From: Lentisphaerae bacterium GWF2_44_16
GTDB lineage: Bacteria; Verrucomicrobiota; Lentisphaeria; Victivallales; GWF2-45-14
NCBI GenBank assembly: GCA_001803225.1
Contig: MHBF01000018.1
Span: forward strand, 1 to 39,227
Direction of reading: 5' to 3'
DNA length: 39,227 bases
Of this stretch, positions 7,839-16,577 are shown piece by piece. The notes under the pieces are model-generated. The model did not search any database. It saw nothing but the letters and a program-made list of their open reading frames with translations, and had not been told where the DNA came from. Both the position numbers and the translations under genes were made by a program. Position 1 is the first letter of the stretch. Each line of letters begins with the position of its first letter.

Positions 7839-9337
7839 AAAGCTGTTTCATACTCACAATTGACAAGACGTTCGATCTGCAGGATTGTTCCTGTGATCAC
7901 ATAATCGCCCCTCCCGGGGTTGAGGTAAATGCAGCTCGCGGCCTGATGCACAGGAATGGGATTCCGTTTTCAATTTTCAATCTTAAACTGTTTTCGATTT
8001 TCAGGAAATCCTCCGAAATCCACCTGACCGGCGGCGCCATCGCGCCGCTTCCCGAAATATTAAAAGTGTTCAGTGCCTGGATGAAGATATTGCCACGGAA
8101 AAAGCCGGCGTGCAAACTGTCCACCGAACAGGGCATGATTGATCTTGATGATGATATGAACTTGTTTATGGGGCACCGTGTTTTTTTTCCTGCGGTCTTT
8201 CTTTTTTTTGCGTCTGCCGCAATTTTTGCGTCTGCCGCATTTTTTTTTAATTTCCAGTTGGCTTTTATCCTCCTTGTTTTTTCAGGCATCCTAGTCTCGG
8301 CCATTGAACTGGCGACAAAAAAACGGGATGGGGCCAAATTGTTCATAAGATTTCTCAAGGCAGGGAAAAAGCAGGGAAAATCAGGAAAATTCCCTGTTCC
8401 GTTATATTCCTCAGACTGGGAGCTCGGATGGAAGATGAGGGGAAATCTCGACTTAAAAATCAGACTTGACGACTGCTGTGACAAAGACGCCCCCGAATGG
8501 AAGCTGACGACCGATTCACAAGGTAACCGCATGATACCGGACGGAAACGGTTCAGCAAGGAAAATCTATACAATGGGCTGTTCATTCACATACGGGTTCG
8601 GTGTAGATGACCCAAAAACCTATCCGGCTGTTTTGCAGAGATTACTGGGAAAAGAATTTCAGGTAATCAATCTCTCCGGTTGCGCGTATTCCACTTATCA
8701 GAACCTTTTGAAACTGGAAAAACTTCTTGAAGGGGATTCTCAGCCTGAATTAATTATATACGGTTTTCATTCCAATATACTGGAAAGGTCCATATTCAAT
8801 CTGGAAAGAGCACAGGTGCACAAGGGCTTTAAAATGCCGTCATGCGTATCAAAAAAAGGCAGGCTGATACGCAGAAAGCCCCATCCCTACTGGATATTTC
8901 CGCTGAGCGGGCGCTCAGTTTTGTTTTCAAAAGCCGAGCTGCATTACAACCGTTTTTTTTCCGGTCCCCAGGATGACAGTACCAAAATGACCACTGAAAT
9001 GCATCTCCTCCTCCTCATGAATCAGAGGTGCGCGAAAAAAAGAATTAGATTTTTTGTCTACGAACTTTCCTGCAGCAATCGTCTTACCGGGGAATGGCGC
9101 GGGGAAATGATGAAAAGCGGATTGCTCTGGAGTTCTTCCGGCCTGGATATAGAAAAAATCCCGGAGCGCTGGAATCTTCTCCCTTACGACAGACATCCCA
9201 ATTCCGGCGCTCACGAACACTGGGCAAAGCAACTGAATGGACTTATACGGGAGGATTTCAAAAACCTCTGCCACCCCACGGAACAGTCTTCTACTTCCAA
9301 TGAAAACATATCACCCTTTGCATACACGCTTTTTTAG
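7835..9337 (+). CDS. Membrane-anchored SGNH/GDSL-hydrolase-family protein
   Basis: The 500-residue protein starts in an ATGA overlap with the previous gene. Residues 1-110 are not recognised. Two closely spaced hydrophobic segments at about 115-158 should cross the membrane. The C-terminal half is an SGNH hydrolase: block I is MGCSFTYGFGVDD with likely nucleophile S250, INLSGCAYSTYQNLL follows, and block V is D452-R-H454. Such domains in glycan clusters usually add or remove O-acyl groups on sugars, although the direction here is unknown. The membrane-segment coding region carries T8, T8 and T9 runs and an 18-base direct repeat, a possible slippage site. The charged stretch after the segments (KKRDG, then KAGKKQGKSGK) suggests a cytoplasmic loop, but topology is uncertain. 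Confidence 0.75.
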   Translation: MKSCFILTIDKTFDLQDCSCDHIIAPPGVEVNAARGLMHRNGIPFSIFNLKLFSIFRKSSEIHLTGGAIAPLPEILKVFSAWMKILPRKKPACKLSTEQGMIDLDDDMNLFMGHRVFFPAVFLFFASAAIFASAAFFFNFQLAFILLVFSGILVSAIELATKKRDGAKLFIRFLKAGKKQGKSGKFPVPLYSSDWELGWKMRGNLDLKIRLDDCCDKDAPEWKLTTDSQGNRMIPDGNGSARKIYTMGCSFTYGFGVDDPKTYPAVLQRLLGKEFQVINLSGCAYSTYQNLLKLEKLLEGDSQPELIIYGFHSNILERSIFNLERAQVHKGFKMPSCVSKKGRLIRRKPHPYWIFPLSGRSVLFSKAELHYNRFFSGPQDDSTKMTTEMHLLLLMNQRCAKKRIRFFVYELSCSNRLTGEWRGEMMKSGLLWSSSGLDIEKIPERWNLLPYDRHPNSGAHEHWAKQLNGLIREDFKNLCHPTEQSSTSNENISPFAYTLF

Positions 9338-9345
9338 GAGCAATC

Positions 9346-9996
9346 ATGACAAACGACCCTTATGAAGCAAAAAAAGAGATACTCATGAAAGCCTTTCGCA
9401 GTTGCAAATGCTGGAAGCTGCCGCCGGGGGATTATTTTGAATTCGGCCTTTACCAGGGGTTCAGCTTCATCAACGCTTATAAAATGGCTGAAGTTTTCGG
9501 CCATGGGCATATGCGGTTCTATGGTTTTGATTCTTTTAAAGGCTTACCCGCCGATTTTGTCCGGAGCGAAAAAGAAATGGACAGATTTGAAGCCGGACAA
9601 TTCTCGTGCACCGAGGAGGCTTTCCGCAAAAAACTTGAAGAAGCGGCGGTTGATCAGAACAGGGTAACACTGATTCCCGGTTTCTATGAAAACAGTCTTA
9701 ACGCCGAAGCAAAAAAAGAAATCGGCCCCGCCAGAGCGTCGGTTGTGTGGATTGACTGCGATATATATTCATCCGCCATGCTCGCTCTGGAATTCATGAC
9801 TGATTTTCTCGGAAACGGTTCGTTTCTGATTTTCGATGACTGGTTTTCTTTCGGTGCCATGCCGGGGGCGGGCGAGATGGCCGCCACGGAAGACTGGCTG
9901 AAAAAACATCCCGAAATCAGACTTGTGGAATATCACAAGTTCCATACTGCAGGAATCAGCTTTCTGGTTCAGAAAAGAGAAAAAGGAGCTTGTTGA
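9346..9996 (+). CDS. TylF/MycF-like SAM-dependent O-methyltransferase
   Basis: The 216-residue protein resembles the macrocin O-methyltransferase (TylF) group, which methylates sugar hydroxyls. The SAM-binding start is YFEFGLYQGFSF at about residues 30-41, followed by FYGFDSFKGLP. The metal-binding region is IDCDIYSSAMLAL at about 136-148, with a second acidic motif IFDDW near 162-166. A good ribosome site (AGGAG) stands 6 bases before the ATG. The stop overlaps the next start by one base. In this operon it most likely methylates a sugar of the repeat unit or of a nucleotide sugar. Confidence 0.85.
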   Translation: MTNDPYEAKKEILMKAFRSCKCWKLPPGDYFEFGLYQGFSFINAYKMAEVFGHGHMRFYGFDSFKGLPADFVRSEKEMDRFEAGQFSCTEEAFRKKLEEAAVDQNRVTLIPGFYENSLNAEAKKEIGPARASVVWIDCDIYSSAMLALEFMTDFLGNGSFLIFDDWFSFGAMPGAGEMAATEDWLKKHPEIRLVEYHKFHTAGISFLVQKREKGAC

Positions 9997-11183
9997 TGAA
10001 TATATTCTTTGCAATTCACACGCTTCAGATTTTCGACACGGCCCTGTCCATATTGTGTCAGATCAAATCCCAAGTTCCGGCAATGCGGGTGACTGTTATT
10101 TTGGGTTTGACTGATTATACTGAAATCAGGCCCCCTGATTTTCTCCTGAACCTCTGCGCCCGGACGGCAGACAGAATCATAGTGATAAAAAACAGCGGCT
10201 ACTCTTCCGGAATGATGGCTTTTTTTGACGCGCTGCATGTCAGATCTGAGATACTTGATGCCGCGCCTGGAGCGTCATCCGCCGACGGGACGTTGACCAT
10301 TGCAGAACTTGTCAGAAAATCATTTCCACAGAAAACGCATTTCATAAGATCTCACGGCAATTATTCAGTTACAGCTTTGAATTGTATCAAAGCGGCCAGA
10401 AATTCAGGAGGCCTGAGCATTGCGTTGCTTGAGTCGCTGTATCCGCCGGAGCACTCTGTCCCCCTCTCGTACCTGAAGTCGTACACGGAATTCCACACAG
10501 GCCTGATTGATGTCTTTCTCGCAAATGTGCCGGAACATGTTGAACAGTTGAAAACGGTGGGGTTTAAAAATTACTGTGTGATAGGTTATACCAAGTTTTA
10601 TCCGGCATGGCAGGAAGCCATCGCCGGATATGTGAAAGAAAAAGGCTTGGAAAAAGACTCCGGCAGAAAAATCATTTCCGTTTTCACCAGGGGGGAAAAC
10701 AAATGCGACAGGCAGCAGCTTATGCCGCATGAAAATCTCAAGCTGATACTGGAGGATATTTACAACACCGTCAAGGTGAATTTCGACGACTTTCTCATTT
10801 ACATAAAACCGCACCCTTTTCAGGACTTCTCTTTTCTGAAAGAACTCATCCGGGATTGGGAAAACACAAGCCTGTCCTTTGAATTCCCCCCGGTACTGAT
10901 GCAGGTTTCCGACCTTATCCTGACGACTTTCTCAACTACCGCCCTGGATGCCGTAGCGGCAGGGAGATTTCTCATAGAGTACTTTATTGAAAACGACTAT
11001 TTCCGCTCCGTCTACAAACACGGCTCCACTTTCAGGCAGTTCGGCATAAAGAGCTGCTGCGACCATGACGGTTTTGTGAAAATGCTTGATGAATTCAAAG
11101 AGCGCGGGACCCGGATGGAATACAAGAACTTTTACGATCCGCGCAAAGGTTTTTCCAATCTTATTTTCCTTTTGAGTTCCTGA
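9996..11183 (+). CDS. Predicted GT-B-fold polysaccharide biosynthesis protein (CDP-glycerol transferase-like)
   Basis: A protein of 395 residues when started at the ATG at 9996, which overlaps the previous stop and has GGAG 9 bases upstream. The upstream TTG codons in the same frame are less likely starts. It shows a two-lobed GT-B-like pattern. The N-terminal half is poorly conserved. The C-terminal lobe has YIKPHPFQDFSF at about 268-279 and SDLILTTFSTTALDAVAAG at about 303-321, the arrangement typical of CDP-glycerol glycerophosphotransferase and capsule KpsC/KpsS-like transferases. No membrane segment or signal peptide is seen. Donor and acceptor cannot be named; calling it a transferase is inference from the lobe motifs. 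Confidence 0.6.
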   Translation: MNIFFAIHTLQIFDTALSILCQIKSQVPAMRVTVILGLTDYTEIRPPDFLLNLCARTADRIIVIKNSGYSSGMMAFFDALHVRSEILDAAPGASSADGTLTIAELVRKSFPQKTHFIRSHGNYSVTALNCIKAARNSGGLSIALLESLYPPEHSVPLSYLKSYTEFHTGLIDVFLANVPEHVEQLKTVGFKNYCVIGYTKFYPAWQEAIAGYVKEKGLEKDSGRKIISVFTRGENKCDRQQLMPHENLKLILEDIYNTVKVNFDDFLIYIKPHPFQDFSFLKELIRDWENTSLSFEFPPVLMQVSDLILTTFSTTALDAVAAGRFLIEYFIENDYFRSVYKHGSTFRQFGIKSCCDHDGFVKMLDEFKERGTRMEYKNFYDPRKGFSNLIFLLSS

Positions 11184-11197
11184 AATTAACGGATAGT

Positions 11198-12193
11198 ATG
11201 CTTATGAAAGAAAAAACCAAAAGGCCCTGTCATTATTCAGATTTGTTTATCAAGTATAACGGCGACGTTTTCCCATGCTGTGAAGTGTGGTGCCGCAACG
11301 AACTGAAAATCGGCAGCCTGGACGATCCCGGCATATTGTCCAGGATACTGGACTACAAACCTCCGGCGTCCTGTGAATGCCAGAACTATAAACTGAGGGA
11401 AGCTCGCGAAGGCGACAATTTCAAGTCATCGTTTCTGAACATAGAATTTTCCCTGAAATGCCAGGCTTCCTGCGCCATGTGCTGCGTGGAGGCGCCGGAA
11501 TGGAAGGGGAAATATAATGACGGATATTTTGACATTATCGGACAGATCGCCGAACATTTCCAGCCGGATGAACTGCTGGTGCAGGGCGGGGAGGTCTTAT
11601 TTCAGGACAACACAATGGAGTTTCTTTCCAAGCTGAGGGCTTCTTTGCCGCGAACCGCTTTCTGCCTGGTTACGAACGGTTGTTTCAAGAACAGGAAAAC
11701 GCTGGACTCTCTGAAAATTTTTAACAGGATAGGGGTCTCGCTGGTCGGCTTCCAGAACGAGACATATAAAAAAATCATGGGCCTCGATCTGGACATAACA
11801 AAGAAATTCATAGAATACGTCCATAATGAGACTGACATCAAAACACTGCTTAAATTTCTCTCTACCCCTTCAAATATACATGAAATACCGCTTTTCATGG
11901 AATGGGCCGCCGGCAATCCACCCAACGCGGTTGTTTTCGAGGACACCGGCTTCTGGCAGTATGTGAATAAAAACGCTCCTTTCAGTTACTGGAATAAAAT
12001 ACTGTTCAGGACCAGAAATGATTTTCTGCGGACAGTTGAAAACAACGCCGAAACTGTTCTGCGCAATAAACTGAAAATTTATCTCAGGCCGCACATTGTC
12101 GACCTTCTGTCTCTGTCCCCCGGCGATTTTCCCGGGACATTGAAAGACTATGTCATCCTGCATGACATCCATATCAAATATGAGGATTTATAA
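11198..12193 (+). CDS. Radical SAM protein with N-terminal SPASM-like cysteine module
   Basis: A 331-residue protein with an inverted layout. An N-terminal module looks like a SPASM domain: C11, a strand reading LFIKYNGDVFPCC (C27, C28), KIGSLDDP, then C59-E-C61. The radical SAM cluster follows: C88-x3-C92-x2-C95, then LLVQGGEVLF, LVTNGCF, and VSLVGFQNETY in the barrel. In known SPASM enzymes the auxiliary cluster domain follows the core. The protein is closely related to the one at 24776-26122, sharing QASCAMCC versus QAKCAMCC and IMGLD after VGFQ. The ATG at 11198 is chosen; the ATG at 11204 has better spacing to GGA and is possible. The function is unknown, probably a radical modification of a sugar or of a peptide or lipid carrier. 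Confidence 0.75.
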   Translation: MLMKEKTKRPCHYSDLFIKYNGDVFPCCEVWCRNELKIGSLDDPGILSRILDYKPPASCECQNYKLREAREGDNFKSSFLNIEFSLKCQASCAMCCVEAPEWKGKYNDGYFDIIGQIAEHFQPDELLVQGGEVLFQDNTMEFLSKLRASLPRTAFCLVTNGCFKNRKTLDSLKIFNRIGVSLVGFQNETYKKIMGLDLDITKKFIEYVHNETDIKTLLKFLSTPSNIHEIPLFMEWAAGNPPNAVVFEDTGFWQYVNKNAPFSYWNKILFRTRNDFLRTVENNAETVLRNKLKIYLRPHIVDLLSLSPGDFPGTLKDYVILHDIHIKYEDL

Positions 12194-12196
12194 TAA

Positions 12197-13138
12197 ATGA
12201 CAGTAAGCGTATTTGACATCACCGTCTGCGACTGGAACACCGGCAACAGGATAATAGCGGAGTCGGTGTACGAGGTCCTCTACAATCTCTTTCCGTCCCA
12301 TGTGCTCATATCGCTGCCCTACTGGGAACCTTTCACCCCTATGACGCTCGACTATGTCAGAGAAAGCGATTACGTCTTTTTCGGAGGTGGAAACCACTTG
12401 TCCTCGCGGCTGGAGAATTTTTTCTGGGGCGTGACCGAGGAAAATTACAGGAGCGTCAGGAACGTCCTTCTCCTGGGCCTGGGATGGTGGAAATACGAGG
12501 GCAGAGTCGAGGAAAACGCGGAGAGGGTGCTCAGGCACACTCTGCATCCGGGTTTGTTGCATTCCGTAAGGGACAGTTACGCGAAGGAAAAGCTTTCTTC
12601 CATAGGGATTGACAATGTGCTTGTGACCGGATGTCCTTCGATGTGGGGCCTGACCCCCGAACATTGCGAAAGCATCGAAAAAGACAAATCCGACAGCGTG
12701 CTGTTTACGTTCTCCTCCGATTATGCCCCGGACATGAAAAGGGATTCCCAGATCCTTCAGACGCTGAAAAAAAACTATGAGAAGCTTTATTTCTGGCCTC
12801 AGGGGCCCGCCGACTGCGGTTACATAAGAAAATTCGATTTTTCAGGCACTGTCCTGCCTGCGAATTTGCCGGCCCTCGACAATTATCTTGAGAACACCAG
12901 GACCGATTACATCGGTACCAGGCTGCATGCGGGAATTAAGGCAATGCAGCATTCAAGGCGCAGCATAATTGTCGCAATAGATAACCGTGCTGCGGAAAAG
13001 GGCAAAGACTTCAACCTGCCGGTGGTGAGTTCGGAAAAGCTTGAAAAAATAGACGGCAAAATTAACAGCTCATGGAGAACCAAACTTAAAATTCCTCTGG
13101 ACAATATAGAAAAATGGAAACGGCAGTTCAAACAATGA
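12197..13138 (+). CDS. Polysaccharide pyruvyl transferase family protein
   Basis: The 313-residue protein matches the PS_pyruv_trans family (CsaB/WcaK-like), which transfers a pyruvyl ketal from phosphoenolpyruvate to a sugar or acts in related glycan transfers. Signs are NTGNRIIAESVYEVL at the start, SDYVFFGGGNHLS near residues 57-69, LLLGLGWW, a C-lobe with FWPQGPAD, and the typical YIGTRLHAGIKAMQ motif near 237-250 followed by IIVAIDNRA. It begins four bases after the previous stop, with GAGG 11 bases upstream. A 49-base gap separates it from the next gene. It probably decorates the glycan in the cytoplasm before export. Confidence 0.85.
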   Translation: MTVSVFDITVCDWNTGNRIIAESVYEVLYNLFPSHVLISLPYWEPFTPMTLDYVRESDYVFFGGGNHLSSRLENFFWGVTEENYRSVRNVLLLGLGWWKYEGRVEENAERVLRHTLHPGLLHSVRDSYAKEKLSSIGIDNVLVTGCPSMWGLTPEHCESIEKDKSDSVLFTFSSDYAPDMKRDSQILQTLKKNYEKLYFWPQGPADCGYIRKFDFSGTVLPANLPALDNYLENTRTDYIGTRLHAGIKAMQHSRRSIIVAIDNRAAEKGKDFNLPVVSSEKLEKIDGKINSSWRTKLKIPLDNIEKWKRQFKQ

Positions 13139-13187
13139 CAAGTCTGCGCCTGAGGGCCGTATATAATAAAAAAAGGTCTGGTTGAGC

Positions 13188-16100
13188 ATGCAAATTCTTT
13201 TCGTCTACATAGATTCTCATGCAAGCAGCGGTTTTTCCACCGGACTGGGAATAGCTTCCCTGTCGGGCTTCCTCAGAAAGCACGGTCTTGAAACGGGGTT
13301 GGTTTATTACCGCGGGCCTGAAGATACTTCATACCTCATGGATAAACTCAGGTTCTGCAAGCCGGATGCGGTTGGTTTTTACAGCACATCGTCAGGATAT
13401 AATGCTGTCAGCGAATTGTCCGGACTGATTAAAAGCGAGTCTGACGCTGTTTTGTTCTATGGAGGAATTCACGCAATCAGCTTTCCAGAACTGCTTTTCA
13501 GAACACCCGTTGACGCTATTTGTTACGGATGCGGAGAAATACCCATGCTGGAATATTTCCTCAACCCGTCAAAAAGAAACATCCCCGGCCTCTATTTCAG
13601 GGAATCCACGCCTCCCGGCACTGATTTCGTTCCTTACTTCCCTCCCGGGGATATGCATGACGAACTCCTGGATTTCGACTATGACATTTTTCTTGCCGAA
13701 CTGAAAAGATTCCCGCAGTTCAGAAAAGAGGACTACCGACTGGAAATAATTTTCAACCGCGGCTGTCCCTTCTCCTGCCGTTTCTGTTCCAATCACGTAC
13801 TCAATAAAATCTATGAGGGAAAATATATCAGCCCCTCTCCAGGCGCATCCATCGAAACCCTCAGGAGGGCCTTGAAAAACACCGGCTTCAAAAGGGTTGA
13901 AATCCATGATGATACTTTTACCCTCAACAAAAAATGGTTCCGTCACTTCATAAAGCGCTACATCGATGAAATCGCCCTGCCTTTTCAATGCAATCTCAGG
14001 GCCGGCTGTTTCGATGACGAAGATGCCGAACTCCTGAAGAAGGCGAACATTGAAACCGCCTGGCTCGGACTGGAATCAGGCAATGAAAATATCCGTATGA
14101 ATATTATGAATAAAACTGTGTCTGATAAGCAGCTTGCGGATGCCCTTCGAATCCTTGAAAAACATAAAATCAACGTCACAACTCAAAACATGATAGGTGT
14201 ACCGGGAGAAACTCCCGATATGTTTCTTGATACGGTACGTTTCAATGCCCGCTATAATCCCGGTTCCGCGCTTTTGAGTATATACTATCCTTATCCTGGA
14301 ACACAACTGTATAAGACGTGCCTGGAAAATGGTTACCTCAAAGAGAGCATACATGCCAGGGAACGAACGGGCCCTGTCTTGGAACTGCCTGATTTTCCAA
14401 AGGAGAAAATACAGTTTTATTTTGATAATTTCAGGAGTCTGATAGAATATGAAAAACAAAGGAAGGGTTCTTTATTTATGCCGGAACTAACTGACGCGAA
14501 TGTGGAAAAGGTACTGAGAATGTATAAGAATAAAACAGTTTGGCCGGTTGATATTGGCGCATTGAAATCTACCCGGCCTGTAAGTTATTCCTACGGACTT
14601 GACAGAGGCATGTCTATAGACAGATATTATATAGAAAAATTTTTAAAGGCCCATGCCGGCGATATTAAAAACCGCTGTCTGGAAATGCTGGACGCAAGTT
14701 ACACAAAGAATTATGGCGGCGACAATGTAACTGCTTCCGACGTGCTGGATATTGACGCAAGCAATACTAGCGCTACTGTTGTCAGCGACCTGCAAAATGC
14801 CGGATGTATTAAAGATAACACCTATGATTGTTTCATATGTACACAGACACTTCACCTCATTAGTGATTTCGGGGCCTGCATAAGCGAAATTTATCGTATT
14901 CTTAATGATGGTGGAGTATTATTGGCGACAGTCCCTTGTCTGAGCCGTTGTGACATAGCGGCCGGAGGAGAAAATGATTTATGGCGCATGACTCCTGCCG
15001 GAGCTAAATATGCGTTCGGAAAAGTCTTCGGCGAGGAAAATATAGAAATATTCATCTATGGAAACGTAAAAACAGGTATGGCCTTCTGGGAAGGTTTGGC
15101 GCAGGAAGATTTGGATGAGAAAGACTTTGATTATGTGGATGTGGATTTCCCTGTACTTGTCGGTATCCGCGCTGTAAAAGGCAAATACAGAAAAACTGAA
15201 CAGAAAGTAAAAAGGATTACAAAGACTGAGCCGAATTGCACGGTACTGCTTTACCATCGCGTCAATGAGCTGGAAAACGACCCTGACATGCTCTGTGTTA
15301 CGCCTGAGAATTTTAAGAAGCATCTCTCATTTTTCAGCCGTAAATATGAAATCCTTACGCCTGCCGAATTCGGAAAATGCCTCGAACAAAAGTCATGGCC
15401 AGCCCAGGAAAGTATCCTGATAACTTTTGATGACGGTTACGCCGACAACTTCAATCAGGCAGCGCCGATACTTCAGCAGTATGGGACCGGGGCGTTTTTC
15501 TTCGCTTCCAGCGGATATATAGGCTCGGAATATGAATTCTGGTGGGATGAACTGCAAAAATACATTTATAACGGCAGGCGGGAGCTTGTGATTTCCGCAG
15601 GTTACCTGATGCCGGATTTCAGGGCTGAACTTGCAAGCATGGAACAGAAGGAAGAATGCTATGTCCAACTGGTCAATATGATGAAAGGCGTCAATTCAGA
15701 AAAAATAAATGATTTGCTGAACTATCTTTCAGACTGGAGCGGCCTGCATCGAACGGCACGTGAAGCTAACCGGATCATGACTGAAAAAGAACTTAAATCC
15801 CTGGACCTGATACCAAACATGGAAATCGGCGCACACACAATATCACATACAAGACTTTCCATGATGAACGTTTTTCAACAGTACACAGAGATTGGAAAGG
15901 ATGCGGAAAATCTTTCCAGGATACTGGACAGGCGTATTCGTACTCTTTCTTATCCTTTTGGCACACGTACGGAACAGACAGAGGTGACATATAATATAAG
16001 CGCACTTGCAGGATATGACTTTGCCTTTATTAATGATGGCAATAAACTCAGTGAAGCTGCTTTGTGCCGCATGGAGTTGTCAAGATTTATAATTAGGAAC

Positions 16101-16574
16101 TGGACTATTCCTGAATTGCGGTCAAACCTGGACAGCGTATTCGCGACGCATCTAAAAAAGGAAAGGTCTGATTATAATATTGCAATTATTAATGAGAAAC
16201 TCGTAAAATTCACCCTGAGCAATCTCTTCGAAACCGGAATCAAAAAAGTTGTTGTTTTCGGTGTCGGCCAGCATACGATATGGTTATTGGCGCTAATGAA
16301 GGTATTGAAGCTTCCCGAACCTGTAGCCCTGCTGGATGACAATGCCCCTTCGGAACCCAATAAGATTTTGGGTATAAAATATTGCAAGCCGAATAAAATT
16401 TCACCTGCCGATTTTGAATGTATTATAATTTCCAGTGATTGTTACTTCGCAAAACTCGCAAAGAGTATCCGGGTTGTATTTCCTGATAAGAAATTGATTA
16501 ATCTTTATGAAGGACTTCAACCAATATCTTATCCCAAAAGAAAAGTGGAACATATTTTGAATATGGAGCTTTGA
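13188..16574 (+). CDS. Four-domain protein: B12-type radical SAM, methyltransferase, polysaccharide deacetylase, Rossmann-like module
   Basis: An 1128-residue fusion. Residues 1 to about 450 form a B12-binding-like region and a radical SAM core with C193-x3-C197-x2-C200 and TAWLGLESGNENI. Residues about 485-665 are the methyltransferase type common in glycan clusters (TQTLHLISD, then YRILNDGGVLLATVP). Residues about 680-990 are a NodB polysaccharide deacetylase with ILITFDDGYADN at 743-754, EIGAHTISHTRL near 878 and LSYPFGTR. Residues about 1010-1115 carry the recurrent module (VVVFGVGQHT, LLDDNAP, IIISSD). The ATG at 13188 with AAGG upstream is preferred to the in-frame TTG at 13182. Combining sugar modification, methylation and N-deacetylation in one chain suggests successive steps on one glycan intermediate. 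Confidence 0.8.
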   Translation: MQILFVYIDSHASSGFSTGLGIASLSGFLRKHGLETGLVYYRGPEDTSYLMDKLRFCKPDAVGFYSTSSGYNAVSELSGLIKSESDAVLFYGGIHAISFPELLFRTPVDAICYGCGEIPMLEYFLNPSKRNIPGLYFRESTPPGTDFVPYFPPGDMHDELLDFDYDIFLAELKRFPQFRKEDYRLEIIFNRGCPFSCRFCSNHVLNKIYEGKYISPSPGASIETLRRALKNTGFKRVEIHDDTFTLNKKWFRHFIKRYIDEIALPFQCNLRAGCFDDEDAELLKKANIETAWLGLESGNENIRMNIMNKTVSDKQLADALRILEKHKINVTTQNMIGVPGETPDMFLDTVRFNARYNPGSALLSIYYPYPGTQLYKTCLENGYLKESIHARERTGPVLELPDFPKEKIQFYFDNFRSLIEYEKQRKGSLFMPELTDANVEKVLRMYKNKTVWPVDIGALKSTRPVSYSYGLDRGMSIDRYYIEKFLKAHAGDIKNRCLEMLDASYTKNYGGDNVTASDVLDIDASNTSATVVSDLQNAGCIKDNTYDCFICTQTLHLISDFGACISEIYRILNDGGVLLATVPCLSRCDIAAGGENDLWRMTPAGAKYAFGKVFGEENIEIFIYGNVKTGMAFWEGLAQEDLDEKDFDYVDVDFPVLVGIRAVKGKYRKTEQKVKRITKTEPNCTVLLYHRVNELENDPDMLCVTPENFKKHLSFFSRKYEILTPAEFGKCLEQKSWPAQESILITFDDGYADNFNQAAPILQQYGTGAFFFASSGYIGSEYEFWWDELQKYIYNGRRELVISAGYLMPDFRAELASMEQKEECYVQLVNMMKGVNSEKINDLLNYLSDWSGLHRTAREANRIMTEKELKSLDLIPNMEIGAHTISHTRLSMMNVFQQYTEIGKDAENLSRILDRRIRTLSYPFGTRTEQTEVTYNISALAGYDFAFINDGNKLSEAALCRMELSRFIIRNWTIPELRSNLDSVFATHLKKERSDYNIAIINEKLVKFTLSNLFETGIKKVVVFGVGQHTIWLLALMKVLKLPEPVALLDDNAPSEPNKILGIKYCKPNKISPADFECIIISSDCYFAKLAKSIRVVFPDKKLINLYEGLQPISYPKRKVEHILNMEL

Positions 16575-16577
16575 AAT

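Noticed and set aside
7897-8532. Minus-strand open frame of 211 codons
   Set aside because: It is antisense to the SGNH gene; its apparent content comes from the poly-T tracts and it has no recognisable motif.
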